DNA of 64,000 bases from Pedobacter lusitanus (GTDB taxonomy: Bacteria; Bacteroidota; Bacteroidia; Sphingobacteriales; Sphingobacteriaceae). The DNA is taken from positions 1,364,001-1,428,000 of the forward strand of contig NZ_CP157278.1 in the NCBI RefSeq assembly GCF_040026395.1. Reading direction: 5' to 3'. The stretch's first letter is position 1. Each line of letters starts with the position of its first letter. The position numbers and the translations under genes are program-made. This document shows positions 1-9,292 of this stretch, piece by piece. The notes below the pieces were generated by a model. It did not search any database. It was not told the origin of the DNA and saw only the letters and a list, made by a program, of their open reading frames with translations.

Positions 1-229
1 CAACCTAAGATGGTTATAATGCGAACTAGTTTAAAAGGTTCATTTTGATGATTAAAGAAAAATCTCTAGTATAATCTGTAGCCTTCAACCTTGTGATTAT
101 GGGTCTTCTAGTCTTACCAACCAATATGGCACAAAATCTTCGTTTTTGTTTACAAAAGGAATCTACGAACTATTTTTGAAATCGCAAAATTTCGCACTGT
201 TACGCATTTGTTACGTTTTTTTCTAGGGA

Positions 230-988
230 TTAGTGAATATTAAGGAATGTATCACGCCATGTTTGGCAGCCGCTAAGTTCCAGAAATCTTTTTTCTGGAA
301 ATTGAAAGATGGCAATTACGTCATCCGGTGGTATTGGTTGTTTTGTATGGTCTTCATGACTGGTGGGTTCTTCGGTTCTTAATCCACGGTTCTTAAAATA
401 AATTCGCGCAATTTTGGTATTAAAATAGGCACGGCCCATATTGGCTATTGGTATGCGGGCTTGAATAATACAGGGTCGGCCGATCCCAGCAAGCACGGGA
501 CCTGTAACAGGATCTTCTTCATGTGCATTGTAAAGCGCTTCGCCGCCCCACGAGGTAAAAAACCTTGCAATACCTCCCTCGCCTTCTAAATGAGGTGATT
601 GAAATACGAAATGTAAAATATCCTTTCTGTATTGTTCGTTGGCCTCGTTTTTGAATTTTAAGTTCTCAGATATGGCTTTACTTAATAGTCCGGTTTGCAC
701 GAGTTTATCGATTCTAGAATTTAACGTATCAAGATTCGGTAACTGCATCCCCTGTTTTTGTATGAAATTTATTTCATCATCTGTTAGCCGGGTGCAATGA
801 AATGCATTCTCAATCTTGTAAGGCAGTAGCAAATCCGTTAATTCTCTGTGAACACTGTCATATAAAAGTCCATTAAAAGAAATATCTTTACCCGTCATCA
901 TTAGTTCATAGTCCAATAGTGGTTGGCCTCTCTTTTCCAGAAATGCAATTACCCTATCGGGCCAAGTTGTTTCATCATTTAATATCAT
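230..988 (-). CDS. Unrecognised island protein, last gene of a putative defence operon
   Basis: A 252-residue soluble protein with no signal peptide or membrane segment. I do not recognise the family with confidence. An HCTRL motif near residue 64, followed by an acidic stretch and a glycine-rich FFTSWGGEALY segment near residue 143, recalls the spacing of ADP-ribosyltransferase-like folds, where an H-x-T or R motif is followed by a serine/tyrosine strand; this is only a resemblance. It is the third gene of a minus-strand operon behind a DUF4297-like nuclease and a 64-residue protein, with 17 bases between it and the latter. That position suggests a dedicated partner or effector of the nuclease system. 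Confidence 0.6.
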   Translation of the reverse strand: MILNDETTWPDRVIAFLEKRGQPLLDYELMMTGKDISFNGLLYDSVHRELTDLLLPYKIENAFHCTRLTDDEINFIQKQGMQLPNLDTLNSRIDKLVQTGLLSKAISENLKFKNEANEQYRKDILHFVFQSPHLEGEGGIARFFTSWGGEALYNAHEEDPVTGPVLAGIGRPCIIQARIPIANMGRAYFNTKIARIYFKNRGLRTEEPTSHEDHTKQPIPPDDVIAIFQFPEKRFLELSGCQTWRDTFLNIH

Positions 989-1005
989 AGGTCATTACAG
1001 GTTTG

Positions 1006-1200
1006 CTAAGAGTTTTCTGGCCCCTTACTATTAGAATCCCTAATTTGCTCATTCCTTTCTTGAATTTCTAAAAACTCGATTTCTGCTTTAATATCCTTTA
1101 CCTTTTGAAACTGTGCCTGGCATATTTTTGCGCTCGGACGAATACCACCCAATATGTGTTCTTCCGGATCTAATCTTCTTTGTAGATCTATTTTTTTCAT
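1006..1200 (-). CDS. Small charged protein between nuclease and third operon gene
   Basis: A 64-residue hydrophilic protein, rich in Lys, Glu and Gln, predicted mostly helical with coiled-coil character from about residue 28 to 52 (QFQKVKDIKAEIEFLEIQER). No family is recognised. It starts 58 bases after the nuclease stop and ends 17 bases before the next gene on the same strand, so co-transcription is very likely. Small helical proteins in this position often act as adaptor subunits of multi-component conflict systems, but nothing in the sequence proves that. The reading frame is plausible rather than certain because it is short. Confidence 0.5.
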   Translation of the reverse strand: MKKIDLQRRLDPEEHILGGIRPSAKICQAQFQKVKDIKAEIEFLEIQERNEQIRDSNSKGPENS

Positions 1201-1258
1201 CGTCGTTTAATCAAACTATTATTAACCAGTTATTATTTTTGAGCTTTATATTCGCTGC

Positions 1259-3598
1259 TTACGTCAGAGAATTATTATTATCCGAACCGTCCCAACAGGA
1301 TACTAATACCGATGGAATAACCAATTCGATATCATACACAGGCTTACCATTTTCCATAGGCTGAAAGATCACTACCCGGATATCATCTTCATTTAATGCT
1401 TCGTCAAAAAGCAATTGCCCAAACATTTTCTTAGGCCCATCTTCGTCAGGCACAATAATCTTAACCAAATCACCTTTTTGCCATGCAGGATCATCTATTT
1501 CCCATAGGCCCTCATTTGCCTCTTCTTGCTGCTGCAAAATATCTTGTGCTGGGCTAATGAAAAAACCCTTGACCAGTCTTGCATTTTGATCTAATAGGGG
1601 ATTCAAAACCAGCGTGTTCTTGTCCGCAAATAGCTGCGCAAAGAAAATGTCTACCTCACTATCCGAAGACAGTATGCGTAGGGTTAAGTCTTCTATATCA
1701 ATTCCGGCCCGCTGCCATGATTTAGCCAATGAGTCCATCATTCTTGGGTCTGATATAATAGGAATCATATTGCTAATATTCAGTATAGCTCCGCTATGCT
1801 TGTCGGCAATATAACAGAGTGGTGCATAGTACATCCTCCCAGTATCATGTATTTTTGCTTCCTGCTGACTGTAACGAACGGCCTCTGCATCATTAATCGC
1901 TACAAATTCGTCATCTTGTTCGATGCTAAGCAATAAGCGAGAATAAACGCCGTATTGACGATTTTTTGTTGTAAAACCCAGTAGGTCATTTTCAGCTTTT
2001 TGTTTTTCTAATTGTACTTTGAAACGGCGGACGTGTTCTGTGGCTTCCTGCTCGGTCATGCGTTCAATTTTTCCGCGATGAAATGCAAAGCGCTTCGTAC
2101 CATCCTCCATTTGAAACTTAACGCAAAAGTCACCATCGCTCTGATGCGGAAAACCACTCCACGCGATACTGGCTTTCCCCTGTAATGCAGGAATGAGACC
2201 GTCTAATATTATCCCACCTTTGAGACTAAGTGATACCCACCGATTGAAATCAAAATCCTCTAAATATGGCGAGGAAAGCTCGTTTTCCAAACGAGCAGTT
2301 CCTAAAACTCTATCCATAGGACGTCTGCAAGCAAGGTGGCAAGCTCCAACCGCACTTGCGGTATCATCATCATCGATCTCGATCAATAAGTTCTCAGTTT
2401 TACCAACGGGTTTACCGCAATGCAAGCAATTGCCGATGTTACGGTTTTCTTTACTTAGTTGGTCAACATATTCGTTATACAATTTGATGCATTCTTCCTG
2501 GCCACCTCTCTCAATGGCTGGCAAATCGAAAATGACCAGCGGTTTAATCCCCAGTGCACCAGGATTCTGTTCGACAAATCTGGACAGCCCTATCGCGCTG
2601 GACCCACGATAAATTAAGGTGAGTGATTCAGAATCATTAATAAATTTGACTTTATTGTTTGAGAATGACAGCTGTTTCGAGCACACATCTGAAAAACGTG
2701 CGATTTCCATGATCTCGTTTTTATCGCCTTCTTCCGATTCAAGGATCAATACCTCTTTATTACAAGAGTACTCCCCATTGAGTATTACAGCATCCCTCAA
2801 GATAGCTTCAAATTCGTCCTGATCAATAAAATGATTTTTGCGAACCCGATAGTTATTAAGAACATTTGTCAATGCTTGTCGGTTGATGGACGCACGATTG
2901 GTAGCATAGACAAGCGAATTTCTGATGAGCAATGACCACACCAAATCTGGGTTTTGCATTCGACCTACAAGCAATAGCTTGGCGCTCCTTTCAAGCGACA
3001 TACCGGCCTCCACGTCCATTACTTCGATGTAAACCCGCTTTGCAAATTCAACGAATTTTCGGTCATCTATTCTATTACCAGTTAACGTTAGGCTTCTTGA
3101 TATAAAAGCCGCCCGAAATTTATTATATACTTCCTGCTCGCTTTTATTGAGCGGGTTTAATTTAAACGCAGTATCATTTAACCTGATACTTGTAAGAATT
3201 TTACGTAGTTCTCCTGTTAACCGCCTTGAACTGTCGGAAGTTGTGACGAGGACATAATAATTATTGAAACCGCCAACACTCTGTTGTTCGATAAACTGGT
3301 CTAACGTTTTAATGAACTCAGACTCGGGTGAGTCCGAAAAAGAAATTGATCGCTTTACCTGCAAATAGAGTGTATGATCTTTATCACAGAGGAGTTTTAG
3401 GTCATCAACCGCATCCGCCGTTTCAAAATGTAAACTTTTAATCGTCAGCGAAAAATCCTCGTTTAGTACCTGGCTAATCTCAAATTGAGTATAAAGGAAG
3501 ATTTGAAAACAAGCCGCGACGCGTTGCTGATAGTCTATCCCAGAATTTGTGGCACTTCCGCCGCCAGTTTTCTTAGTCATAATAAGGCTTTGACTCAA
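1259..3598 (-). CDS. DUF4297-like PD-(D/E)xK nuclease, putative anti-phage protein
   Basis: A 779-residue protein. The N-terminus has GGGSATNSGIDYQQRVAA (residues 12-29), the opening seen in DUF4297-type double-stranded DNA nucleases such as the Cap4 nuclease domain. AVDDLKLL (63-70) and LQVKRS (79-84) fit the D and (D/E/Q)xK parts of a PD-(D/E)xK site. Near residue 391 a CLHC pair, followed by CHLAC at 420-424, looks like a zinc-binding knuckle, possibly HNH-like. The remaining C-terminal half is unassigned. It heads a three-gene minus-strand operon. A second Met at residue 7 (position 3580) may be the true start. No SAVED domain or CD-NTase gene is visible, so this is not a standard CBASS locus. 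Confidence 0.75.
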   Translation of the reverse strand: MSQSLIMTKKTGGGSATNSGIDYQQRVAACFQIFLYTQFEISQVLNEDFSLTIKSLHFETADAVDDLKLLCDKDHTLYLQVKRSISFSDSPESEFIKTLDQFIEQQSVGGFNNYYVLVTTSDSSRRLTGELRKILTSIRLNDTAFKLNPLNKSEQEVYNKFRAAFISRSLTLTGNRIDDRKFVEFAKRVYIEVMDVEAGMSLERSAKLLLVGRMQNPDLVWSLLIRNSLVYATNRASINRQALTNVLNNYRVRKNHFIDQDEFEAILRDAVILNGEYSCNKEVLILESEEGDKNEIMEIARFSDVCSKQLSFSNNKVKFINDSESLTLIYRGSSAIGLSRFVEQNPGALGIKPLVIFDLPAIERGGQEECIKLYNEYVDQLSKENRNIGNCLHCGKPVGKTENLLIEIDDDDTASAVGACHLACRRPMDRVLGTARLENELSSPYLEDFDFNRWVSLSLKGGIILDGLIPALQGKASIAWSGFPHQSDGDFCVKFQMEDGTKRFAFHRGKIERMTEQEATEHVRRFKVQLEKQKAENDLLGFTTKNRQYGVYSRLLLSIEQDDEFVAINDAEAVRYSQQEAKIHDTGRMYYAPLCYIADKHSGAILNISNMIPIISDPRMMDSLAKSWQRAGIDIEDLTLRILSSDSEVDIFFAQLFADKNTLVLNPLLDQNARLVKGFFISPAQDILQQQEEANEGLWEIDDPAWQKGDLVKIIVPDEDGPKKMFGQLLFDEALNEDDIRVVIFQPMENGKPVYDIELVIPSVLVSCWDGSDNNNSLT

Positions 3599-3713
3599 AA
3601 ATCCGGTTTATATCACTGGAAAGCAAAATTGTTAGCAATATTTTAGAATAGCCAAAATTTATATTTACGTATGAATACAAATATTACTTTGTTAGAGTGA
3701 AGAATACCAGGTG

Positions 3714-5369
3714 CTAAAACTCCAAGTCAAAACCTGTAGAATCCGGCAAAATTTGGGATGTTGTCGGCCTCACCCGTGATCGTATAATGTTACTAAAAAT
3801 TAAATCATACGCATCCTCATGCCGAGCCATTGAAGGTTCTCGAGCAAAAACTGCGGCACGCGATGCCGATAGAGTTTTTCTTGGTTTATAAAAATGTACT
3901 CTCTTGTCCTTAAGAAATTTAAAGAAAGGATCAGTTTCTAAGTAATCATCAGCAGTAGTTAGCCAACCACGAAGTTTCGCTTCATAAGCAACCAGCCAAT
4001 ATTCATTATACAAATTATCTTTTGTAAGTAATGCCTCCCATTCTGACACATCAATCCTTTTTGAAATAAATCGTGAATTTCTCAAATGGAGCACCACTAA
4101 AATGACTATTGGGTTTCTAGAAAGAGTAAGCTTATCAGCAACAGATCTATCCACTTTCAGAGCGAGGTTCTTCATTGCCCATAACGCCCAAAAAATCTCA
4201 TACTCATTGTTCAAGTCGCAGTGAAACTTAATAAATTCTTGCAGCGCATGTTTAATTGCAACCAACTCCAAGGTGTAACTATTTTTATGATAAGAAATCA
4301 ATATCTCCGTCAGGAGTGCGATGGCTTTAGATTCCAACAGGATTGAATTCAATAATAGAGATTGTAGGATGATTAAATTGTCTTTATGAATCGCAAAATT
4401 TCGCACTTTGGAAATTGCATAAGAAATGACGGAATCTTCTGGATGTTTTTTAGCATAGAAAGCTGCCCTATCAAAAAATGAGATAAGCTCCTTTCTTTGA
4501 GCAGACTTAATATTGGAGAATCTGATAATTTTCAGTTCGGTATACCATTGAGACTCCAACATCTCAGGGATCATACTGACTGCATCTTTACTTGGATTTA
4601 ACTCTAATTCATATTCTTTGAGGATTTTATGGATAAGTGCCCTTGCGATCTCAACATCGGCAAGAGAAGTAAAATATAAATAGTAATCATCAATAATTCG
4701 AATTCCTTTAAATCCAGGTAATTGCTCAATCAACATCTTATCGATTGCAGCTAGGATTACTTCGGAAATGACCCTACTGGTATCAGGACCTACGGGTATA
4801 CCCATAGTTTGTCCATCTTGCATTCTCCGGCAGTCCTCATCTAGTGCGTTGCCAAAGAGACCAACTCGTGTCCTAATACTTTTCGAAACAGACTTAGTAT
4901 GCAGCGCCCATGGAATACTATGTGTATAAATGGAATTGTAAAACCTGGAGATATCAATTTTCAACAGATAGCGATTACCTACTGCTCTTATAATCCGCTG
5001 ATTAATAAATTCTTCAAAATTTGGTTTTTCTATAGCTCTGACACCACCATTATTAAGCCTAGAACCTGACACAATAGAAGACTCCGTATGCCTTGAAATA
5101 TCAGCCCAGTGGTTTACGATAGTATTGCTGAGCCGAATATAATGCAACGGGTTCGGGATACTTAATGTCCGTCTATATCCACTGGCTTTGGGAATAGAAA
5201 AAGTAACACATTTACTTACTTTCTTCTTAATATCTCCCCCTTTAAGAGGATTAAAGCGATCCAAGTCTCTAATAATATCTGGAAGTAAAGGCTTAAGATC
5301 TTCCGTAGTAAACACGGGCAATAGCTCTTCAGGCAAATACCCAATGATAACTAGGTCTTCTAATGTCAT
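3714..5369 (-). CDS. Defence-type reverse transcriptase (DRT / Abi-like)
   Basis: A 551-residue protein with a reverse-transcriptase core: motif A DISRFYNSIYTHSIPWA (139-155), motif B QTMGIPVGPD (187-196) and motif C IIDDYYLY (225-232), so catalytic Asp139, Asp227 and Asp228 are all present. The IYTHSIPWA and GIPVGPD signatures are those of antiviral reverse transcriptases of the Abi/unknown-group class (AbiA and Drt3b-like), not of group II introns or typical retrons. Residues 285-551 are a helical extension without a recognised catalytic site, apart from an RNFAIH sequence at 323-328 matching the HEPN Rx4H pattern. A 304-base gene-free leader precedes the start. No second reverse transcriptase is in the window, which argues against a complete two-enzyme DRT3 system. 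Confidence 0.85.
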   Translation of the reverse strand: MTLEDLVIIGYLPEELLPVFTTEDLKPLLPDIIRDLDRFNPLKGGDIKKKVSKCVTFSIPKASGYRRTLSIPNPLHYIRLSNTIVNHWADISRHTESSIVSGSRLNNGGVRAIEKPNFEEFINQRIIRAVGNRYLLKIDISRFYNSIYTHSIPWALHTKSVSKSIRTRVGLFGNALDEDCRRMQDGQTMGIPVGPDTSRVISEVILAAIDKMLIEQLPGFKGIRIIDDYYLYFTSLADVEIARALIHKILKEYELELNPSKDAVSMIPEMLESQWYTELKIIRFSNIKSAQRKELISFFDRAAFYAKKHPEDSVISYAISKVRNFAIHKDNLIILQSLLLNSILLESKAIALLTEILISYHKNSYTLELVAIKHALQEFIKFHCDLNNEYEIFWALWAMKNLALKVDRSVADKLTLSRNPIVILVVLHLRNSRFISKRIDVSEWEALLTKDNLYNEYWLVAYEAKLRGWLTTADDYLETDPFFKFLKDKRVHFYKPRKTLSASRAAVFAREPSMARHEDAYDLIFSNIIRSRVRPTTSQILPDSTGFDLEF

Positions 5370-5673
5370 ATTTAACGAGATTCAATAATTTATACTAATA
5401 TCATAATAATAAATTAAAAAGTATACTCCCATGGTTAACAGAACTAACATAACATGAAACTCTTCAAATGCAGTAGATTTATTTTTCAAAATAAAAGGTC
5501 ATCCAAGCTGAAACAGAAATTACTGATTAAATTGATCAAAAAAAATATCCAAAATTATCAGTTGGCTTCAAGTTCATGACTTTTTTTTATCGTACCCACG
5601 AGCAGAAACATTTCCATTGCTGCGGAGGATGATAAACTATTAACAGACCTCTATAACTTTCGATCTAGCTCAC
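5370..5673 (-). other. Gene-free leader of the reverse transcriptase, possible ncRNA
   Basis: This 304-base AT-rich stretch separates the DUF3644 gene from the reverse-transcriptase start, both on the minus strand. No convincing reading frame is seen in it. Several antiviral reverse transcriptases carry a structured non-coding RNA template next to the gene, so this interval is the natural place for one. I cannot pick out a stable fold or a clear promoter by eye, so the ncRNA is inference. Confidence 0.3.
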
Positions 5674-6774
5674 TCAAGCCTCGTCCACGGCAGCGACCTT
5701 GGATACAACCTTCAATGGAGGTTGTATCTTGTAAATTTTATCAAAAAAAATGGCTATGCAATTAGGACTATAAAAATAGGTTCTAGCACTCTTTTCTGCA
5801 AATGGATTCGCAAAACGAGTATGACATAGCATAGTATCTTTCTTCAACTCCCGGATCGATTCTTTGAATTTAGAATCTTGTTTGAATGTATCATAGCGTT
5901 TTTTTAAGCGAAGACATAACTCACGATGGGTCCATGGAAACTTCAGCAAAACATTTTCTTCCGTTAGAATCACCTCTTGAACCGAATCTGGATCCTCAGC
6001 TTCTTCTCTTCTTCTAACCTGTTTAACAATTAGCGCATCCTCTACACTTGACTTCACGAATTTTGTTTCTACTCTAAGTAGCAGATTATATTCCTGATCA
6101 GGATCTGATTTATGCTGCGCAACTTTTTCACTCAAATAACTCATGAGTTTCTCCAATTGGATGCTGGGTTTGGAAATAGAAAAACTGTTCATACTTTCAA
6201 ACTCGTGAAAAAAGGACATAGGCATTAGGTAAAAATTATACCTACTCAGGTCTTTGTCGAACCACATTTTCACAGCATTCAGATAATTTTTTAAGCTGGC
6301 AGTTCCTAATTCCAATACTAGCTTTCCCAATTCAGGTTCATCATTTTTGAAATGAATTGCATTATCCCGAATTTCGCACAACGCAACTATGTTCTCTTTA
6401 AGAGGAGCAGTAATACTCCCATCTGTAAAGGCGACTAAATCGAGCGCTCTGAGCAATTCTATGCTCAAGGGATTTCCTGACCTTGACTTCTTTACTATGG
6501 TTTGTTTCGTTGATTTTTCTCCACTCCTCAACTTTTTCGGCTCCTTAACGTAGATACTTTGAACCTGGTTTTTATTGTCTTTGAGAATTTTCGCTTTTAA
6601 CAACAGCTCCCAAGCATTGATCATCAATATCGTGAACGTTTCTTCGCGATATCGAAAATCCGGTTTATTATAAATCTCTATTCCTGAAATGCAGGCCGCA
6701 ATAGATTTATCAAAAAGTACGCTGTTTCTGGCCATATTATATCTAATTATCTTATCGACACAGTTCCGCAACAT
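5674..6774 (-). CDS. DUF3644 family protein with HEPN-type RxxxxH motif
   Basis: A 366-residue soluble protein. IEIYNKPDFRYREETF (32-47) followed by NAWELLLKAKIL (53-64) is the hallmark of DUF3644. IRDNAIHF (135-142) gives R136-x4-H141 with Asp after the Arg, the canonical HEPN ribonuclease pattern R-(N/D/H)-x3-H. Function is therefore probably RNA cleavage or RNA binding in a conflict setting; cleavage is inference. The C-terminal 170 residues are charged and unassigned. Met14 (position 6735) is an alternative start that fits the domain better than the annotated one. The gene lies between a nucleotidyltransferase-like gene (162 bases upstream) and the reverse transcriptase (304 bases downstream), all on the minus strand. 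Confidence 0.75.
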   Translation of the reverse strand: MLRNCVDKIIRYNMARNSVLFDKSIAACISGIEIYNKPDFRYREETFTILMINAWELLLKAKILKDNKNQVQSIYVKEPKKLRSGEKSTKQTIVKKSRSGNPLSIELLRALDLVAFTDGSITAPLKENIVALCEIRDNAIHFKNDEPELGKLVLELGTASLKNYLNAVKMWFDKDLSRYNFYLMPMSFFHEFESMNSFSISKPSIQLEKLMSYLSEKVAQHKSDPDQEYNLLLRVETKFVKSSVEDALIVKQVRRREEAEDPDSVQEVILTEENVLLKFPWTHRELCLRLKKRYDTFKQDSKFKESIRELKKDTMLCHTRFANPFAEKSARTYFYSPNCIAIFFDKIYKIQPPLKVVSKVAAVDEA

Positions 6775-6936
6775 AAAAAATGATTGAAAGGTATTGGAAC
6801 ATATCTTTATAACCGAATATACTAAATTTAATGGCCTCAGGTTATGATAGAATATTGTGATTCAGAGCTCTTTCAAGGCTATGGAACCATTCTAAATTGT
6901 CATTATTATCCCTCTTAAATTTCTATTTCTGTTATC

Positions 6937-7683
6937 TTACAAAATATCATCCTCAGTTTTAAAATTGGCTTTAAACTGGTTCCATTGTACGATATCTTTA
7001 TCCATCTGGACAATTCCCATGCGTTGTATGACATGGTAGAGCTCAGCTATCTTAGCCTCCATCTGACCAAGAATAGGCATCGATGCTCTGTTAATGATAG
7101 CGGCCAAATCAGGATGGTATCTTATAAAATCTTCTTTAGTATAAATCTCAATTCCATCCAAAAGTGACAGGGTCTGACCGATCCGAAAGGCGACGCGCTT
7201 GTATTCGTCGAGGTTATCTTCCTCTTTGGAAAAAGGTGGTTGGTCATAGCTGACCTTTAATAAAGCATCTAGACGGTCAATAAAGTCAGCTTTCAATGCA
7301 GGACGAATATGCAATTTATATTGAGAAGTTTTCTTTACAGAAAGCAAGATCGCCCTAATACAGCGTACAACGGCAAGTAGCTTTTGTCGGGGGAGATTAC
7401 CAATTATTGGCTGTTCATGGTCTTGAACGTGCAAATGATAGGTTTGGTAGAGACTGTTGTTGACCGAATCCACATTACCCTTGGAAGGAATAGATTTTGT
7501 TACATACCCACCATCAATCTTCACAATATTGATATCCCATTTAATACACATAGGAAATTTGCTTCTCAATTCGTCCACAAGACTGGAATCTGAATCTGTA
7601 CCCGTTGCCTCTGGATGATGCACTAGGACGTCGGTATCTAAAGAATCGGCCGAGCCAAAATAATAATATTTTAAATCCATCAC
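6937..7683 (-). CDS. Putative nucleotidyltransferase-fold protein
   Basis: A 248-residue soluble protein. The N-terminus YYYFGSADSLDTDVLV (6-21) places Gly10-Ser11 four residues before Asp16-x-Asp18, resembling the GS...DxD active site of the polymerase-beta nucleotidyltransferase superfamily. A third acidic residue could be Asp50 in KWDINIV. The GS-to-DxD spacing is shorter than in textbook minimal nucleotidyltransferases, so the assignment is tentative. The C-terminal half is helical. It is the first gene of a possible minus-strand unit with the HEPN-motif DUF3644 gene, which brings to mind the MNT-HEPN toxin-antitoxin arrangement in which the transferase modifies and silences the RNase. 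Confidence 0.55.
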   Translation of the reverse strand: MMDLKYYYFGSADSLDTDVLVHHPEATGTDSDSSLVDELRSKFPMCIKWDINIVKIDGGYVTKSIPSKGNVDSVNNSLYQTYHLHVQDHEQPIIGNLPRQKLLAVVRCIRAILLSVKKTSQYKLHIRPALKADFIDRLDALLKVSYDQPPFSKEEDNLDEYKRVAFRIGQTLSLLDGIEIYTKEDFIRYHPDLAAIINRASMPILGQMEAKIAELYHVIQRMGIVQMDKDIVQWNQFKANFKTEDDIL

Positions 7684-7837
7684 AAATTTACACCTAACTG
7701 GTCTTACAAAGATACGTATCTTCTGTTAATCAAAAATATCGAAATCTAGATCGCATTTAATCTTAAAGTAAACATTATGGATTCAATTACTCCCACGAAT
7801 ATCTATATTTGAAAATATCACTTTTACTCTCTAACGC

Positions 7838-9292
7838 ATGACTCATTTTGATTCTTCAAAAAACAGGATATTTTTCGGCAATACTGATAAACTTAATGAC
7901 TGGATAGAAGCCGATCCAGATCAATCCAAAATCATTGACAAAGTAAAGCTAATGCTCAAGAACTATCTTGAACTTGACAACGTTAGCTTCCTCTTCGGAT
8001 CTGGGACATCTATTCACCTTGGTGCAGTGTCCATCAGGAATTTCCCATTGGAGGTCGAGAACTATCTACTAGAGAAAGACAAGGAACAGAAAGGTATTTT
8101 TAATGAACTAAACAAAACGGTAAAAATATTACAGTCGGAAAAATTAACCTATGCTCGCACTCATCTAAAACAAGAAACAAATGAATTTCTGGATGTACGT
8201 GGTTGGAAATTCGCGATAGTGGCTGATATAATTAGAGACGCAGATTCAAAAGAAATAGCAATAGAATATGAGGTTATCCTCAATTATCTTATAGCAAAGG
8301 ATTTTGTATTGGATCAAGATAAAAGTATAGAGAGAAGTGATAAGATCAGCGAACTCATTACGGCAATAAAAGAAGGCTTGTTCAATGTCTGCAATCTGGA
8401 AAATAGGCCAGTTTCTGATGACGTAATTGACCGTAAGAAAGCAAGCCAATTTCCTAAAGAAGTAGAGCAAGGTGAATTGCTTAAATCACAAAGCAAATAC
8501 ATCTTCCATGAAAAATTCCTAAAGGCACTACTTCAGCGACCACTAAATTTAAGGCGCGCAACAATATTCACTGCAAACTATGATCTAGCTTTTGAATACG
8601 CTTTCGATAAGCTTGGCATCCATTATATCGACGGCTTTGCCGGATTTCACAAACGTTTCTTTAAGCCTGAAACTTTCGAATACGACATCTTCTATCCGGG
8701 ATCCACAACTGCAGGAAAGGTACAACGTATAGAAAAGGTGGTCCGCTATATCAAGTTACATGGGTCTCTATCCTGGGTGAACTCGGAAAAGAGAGATTCC
8801 AATAATATATATGGGATAGAGGAAAAGCCTTTAGAACTAATAGAAAACCTCAACAAAAAAGGTGAGATAATTATTTATCCTTCTGCAGTCAAAAAATCTT
8901 ATACACTAGATCTCCCCTATTCAGAACTATTCAGACAATTTGCTGCAACAATAACCCAATCCCAGTCTGTACTCATCACCATTGGCTATTCATTTGGAGA
9001 TGATCATTTCAACGATATTATCTTTCAGGCATTATCCAATCCAACCTTTACCCTTATTATAGTCGACTTCTCTGGTACACGCAATGACTATATTAAGAAC
9101 ATGAAAGATCTCAATGATCCAAGGATCATCATTCTCGAAGGATCTTTCTTTGGCGACTTTCTCAGCTTTTCCGATACACTAATGCCGAACTTTAACAATA
9201 TCGACAATAACGAAAGAGTAGCTAATACCTTAAATAACCTATTTAAAAATACTAATACCCAAGCTGAGAATACTAAAACACCTGAACAATGA
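7838..9292 (+). CDS. SIR2-domain protein of a SIR2-HerA defence pair
   Basis: A 484-residue protein with SIR2-like NAD-binding signatures: FLFGSGTS (51-58), TANYDLAFEYA (245-255), IKLHGSLSW (305-313) with the expected catalytic His308, and ITIGYSFGDDHFND near residue 386. Such proteins are NADases in phage-sensing systems that act by depleting NAD. The stop overlaps the start of the following HerA-like gene by four bases (ATGA), indicating translational coupling. SIR2 plus HerA is a known antiviral pairing, also called Nezha. An atypically long helical insertion separates the two halves of the fold (about residues 70-240). Confidence 0.88.
   Translation: MTHFDSSKNRIFFGNTDKLNDWIEADPDQSKIIDKVKLMLKNYLELDNVSFLFGSGTSIHLGAVSIRNFPLEVENYLLEKDKEQKGIFNELNKTVKILQSEKLTYARTHLKQETNEFLDVRGWKFAIVADIIRDADSKEIAIEYEVILNYLIAKDFVLDQDKSIERSDKISELITAIKEGLFNVCNLENRPVSDDVIDRKKASQFPKEVEQGELLKSQSKYIFHEKFLKALLQRPLNLRRATIFTANYDLAFEYAFDKLGIHYIDGFAGFHKRFFKPETFEYDIFYPGSTTAGKVQRIEKVVRYIKLHGSLSWVNSEKRDSNNIYGIEEKPLELIENLNKKGEIIIYPSAVKKSYTLDLPYSELFRQFAATITQSQSVLITIGYSFGDDHFNDIIFQALSNPTFTLIIVDFSGTRNDYIKNMKDLNDPRIIILEGSFFGDFLSFSDTLMPNFNNIDNNERVANTLNNLFKNTNTQAENTKTPEQ

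Noticed and set aside
2193..2612. 139-codon open frame on the plus strand
   Set aside because: It is antisense to the DUF4297-like nuclease gene, whose protein has clear motifs; the plus-strand product resembles nothing.
3714..5673. Retron (msr-msd plus RT)
   Set aside because: The RT motifs are of the Abi/unknown-group class with IIDD in motif C, and no paired msr/msd inverted repeats were found by eye.
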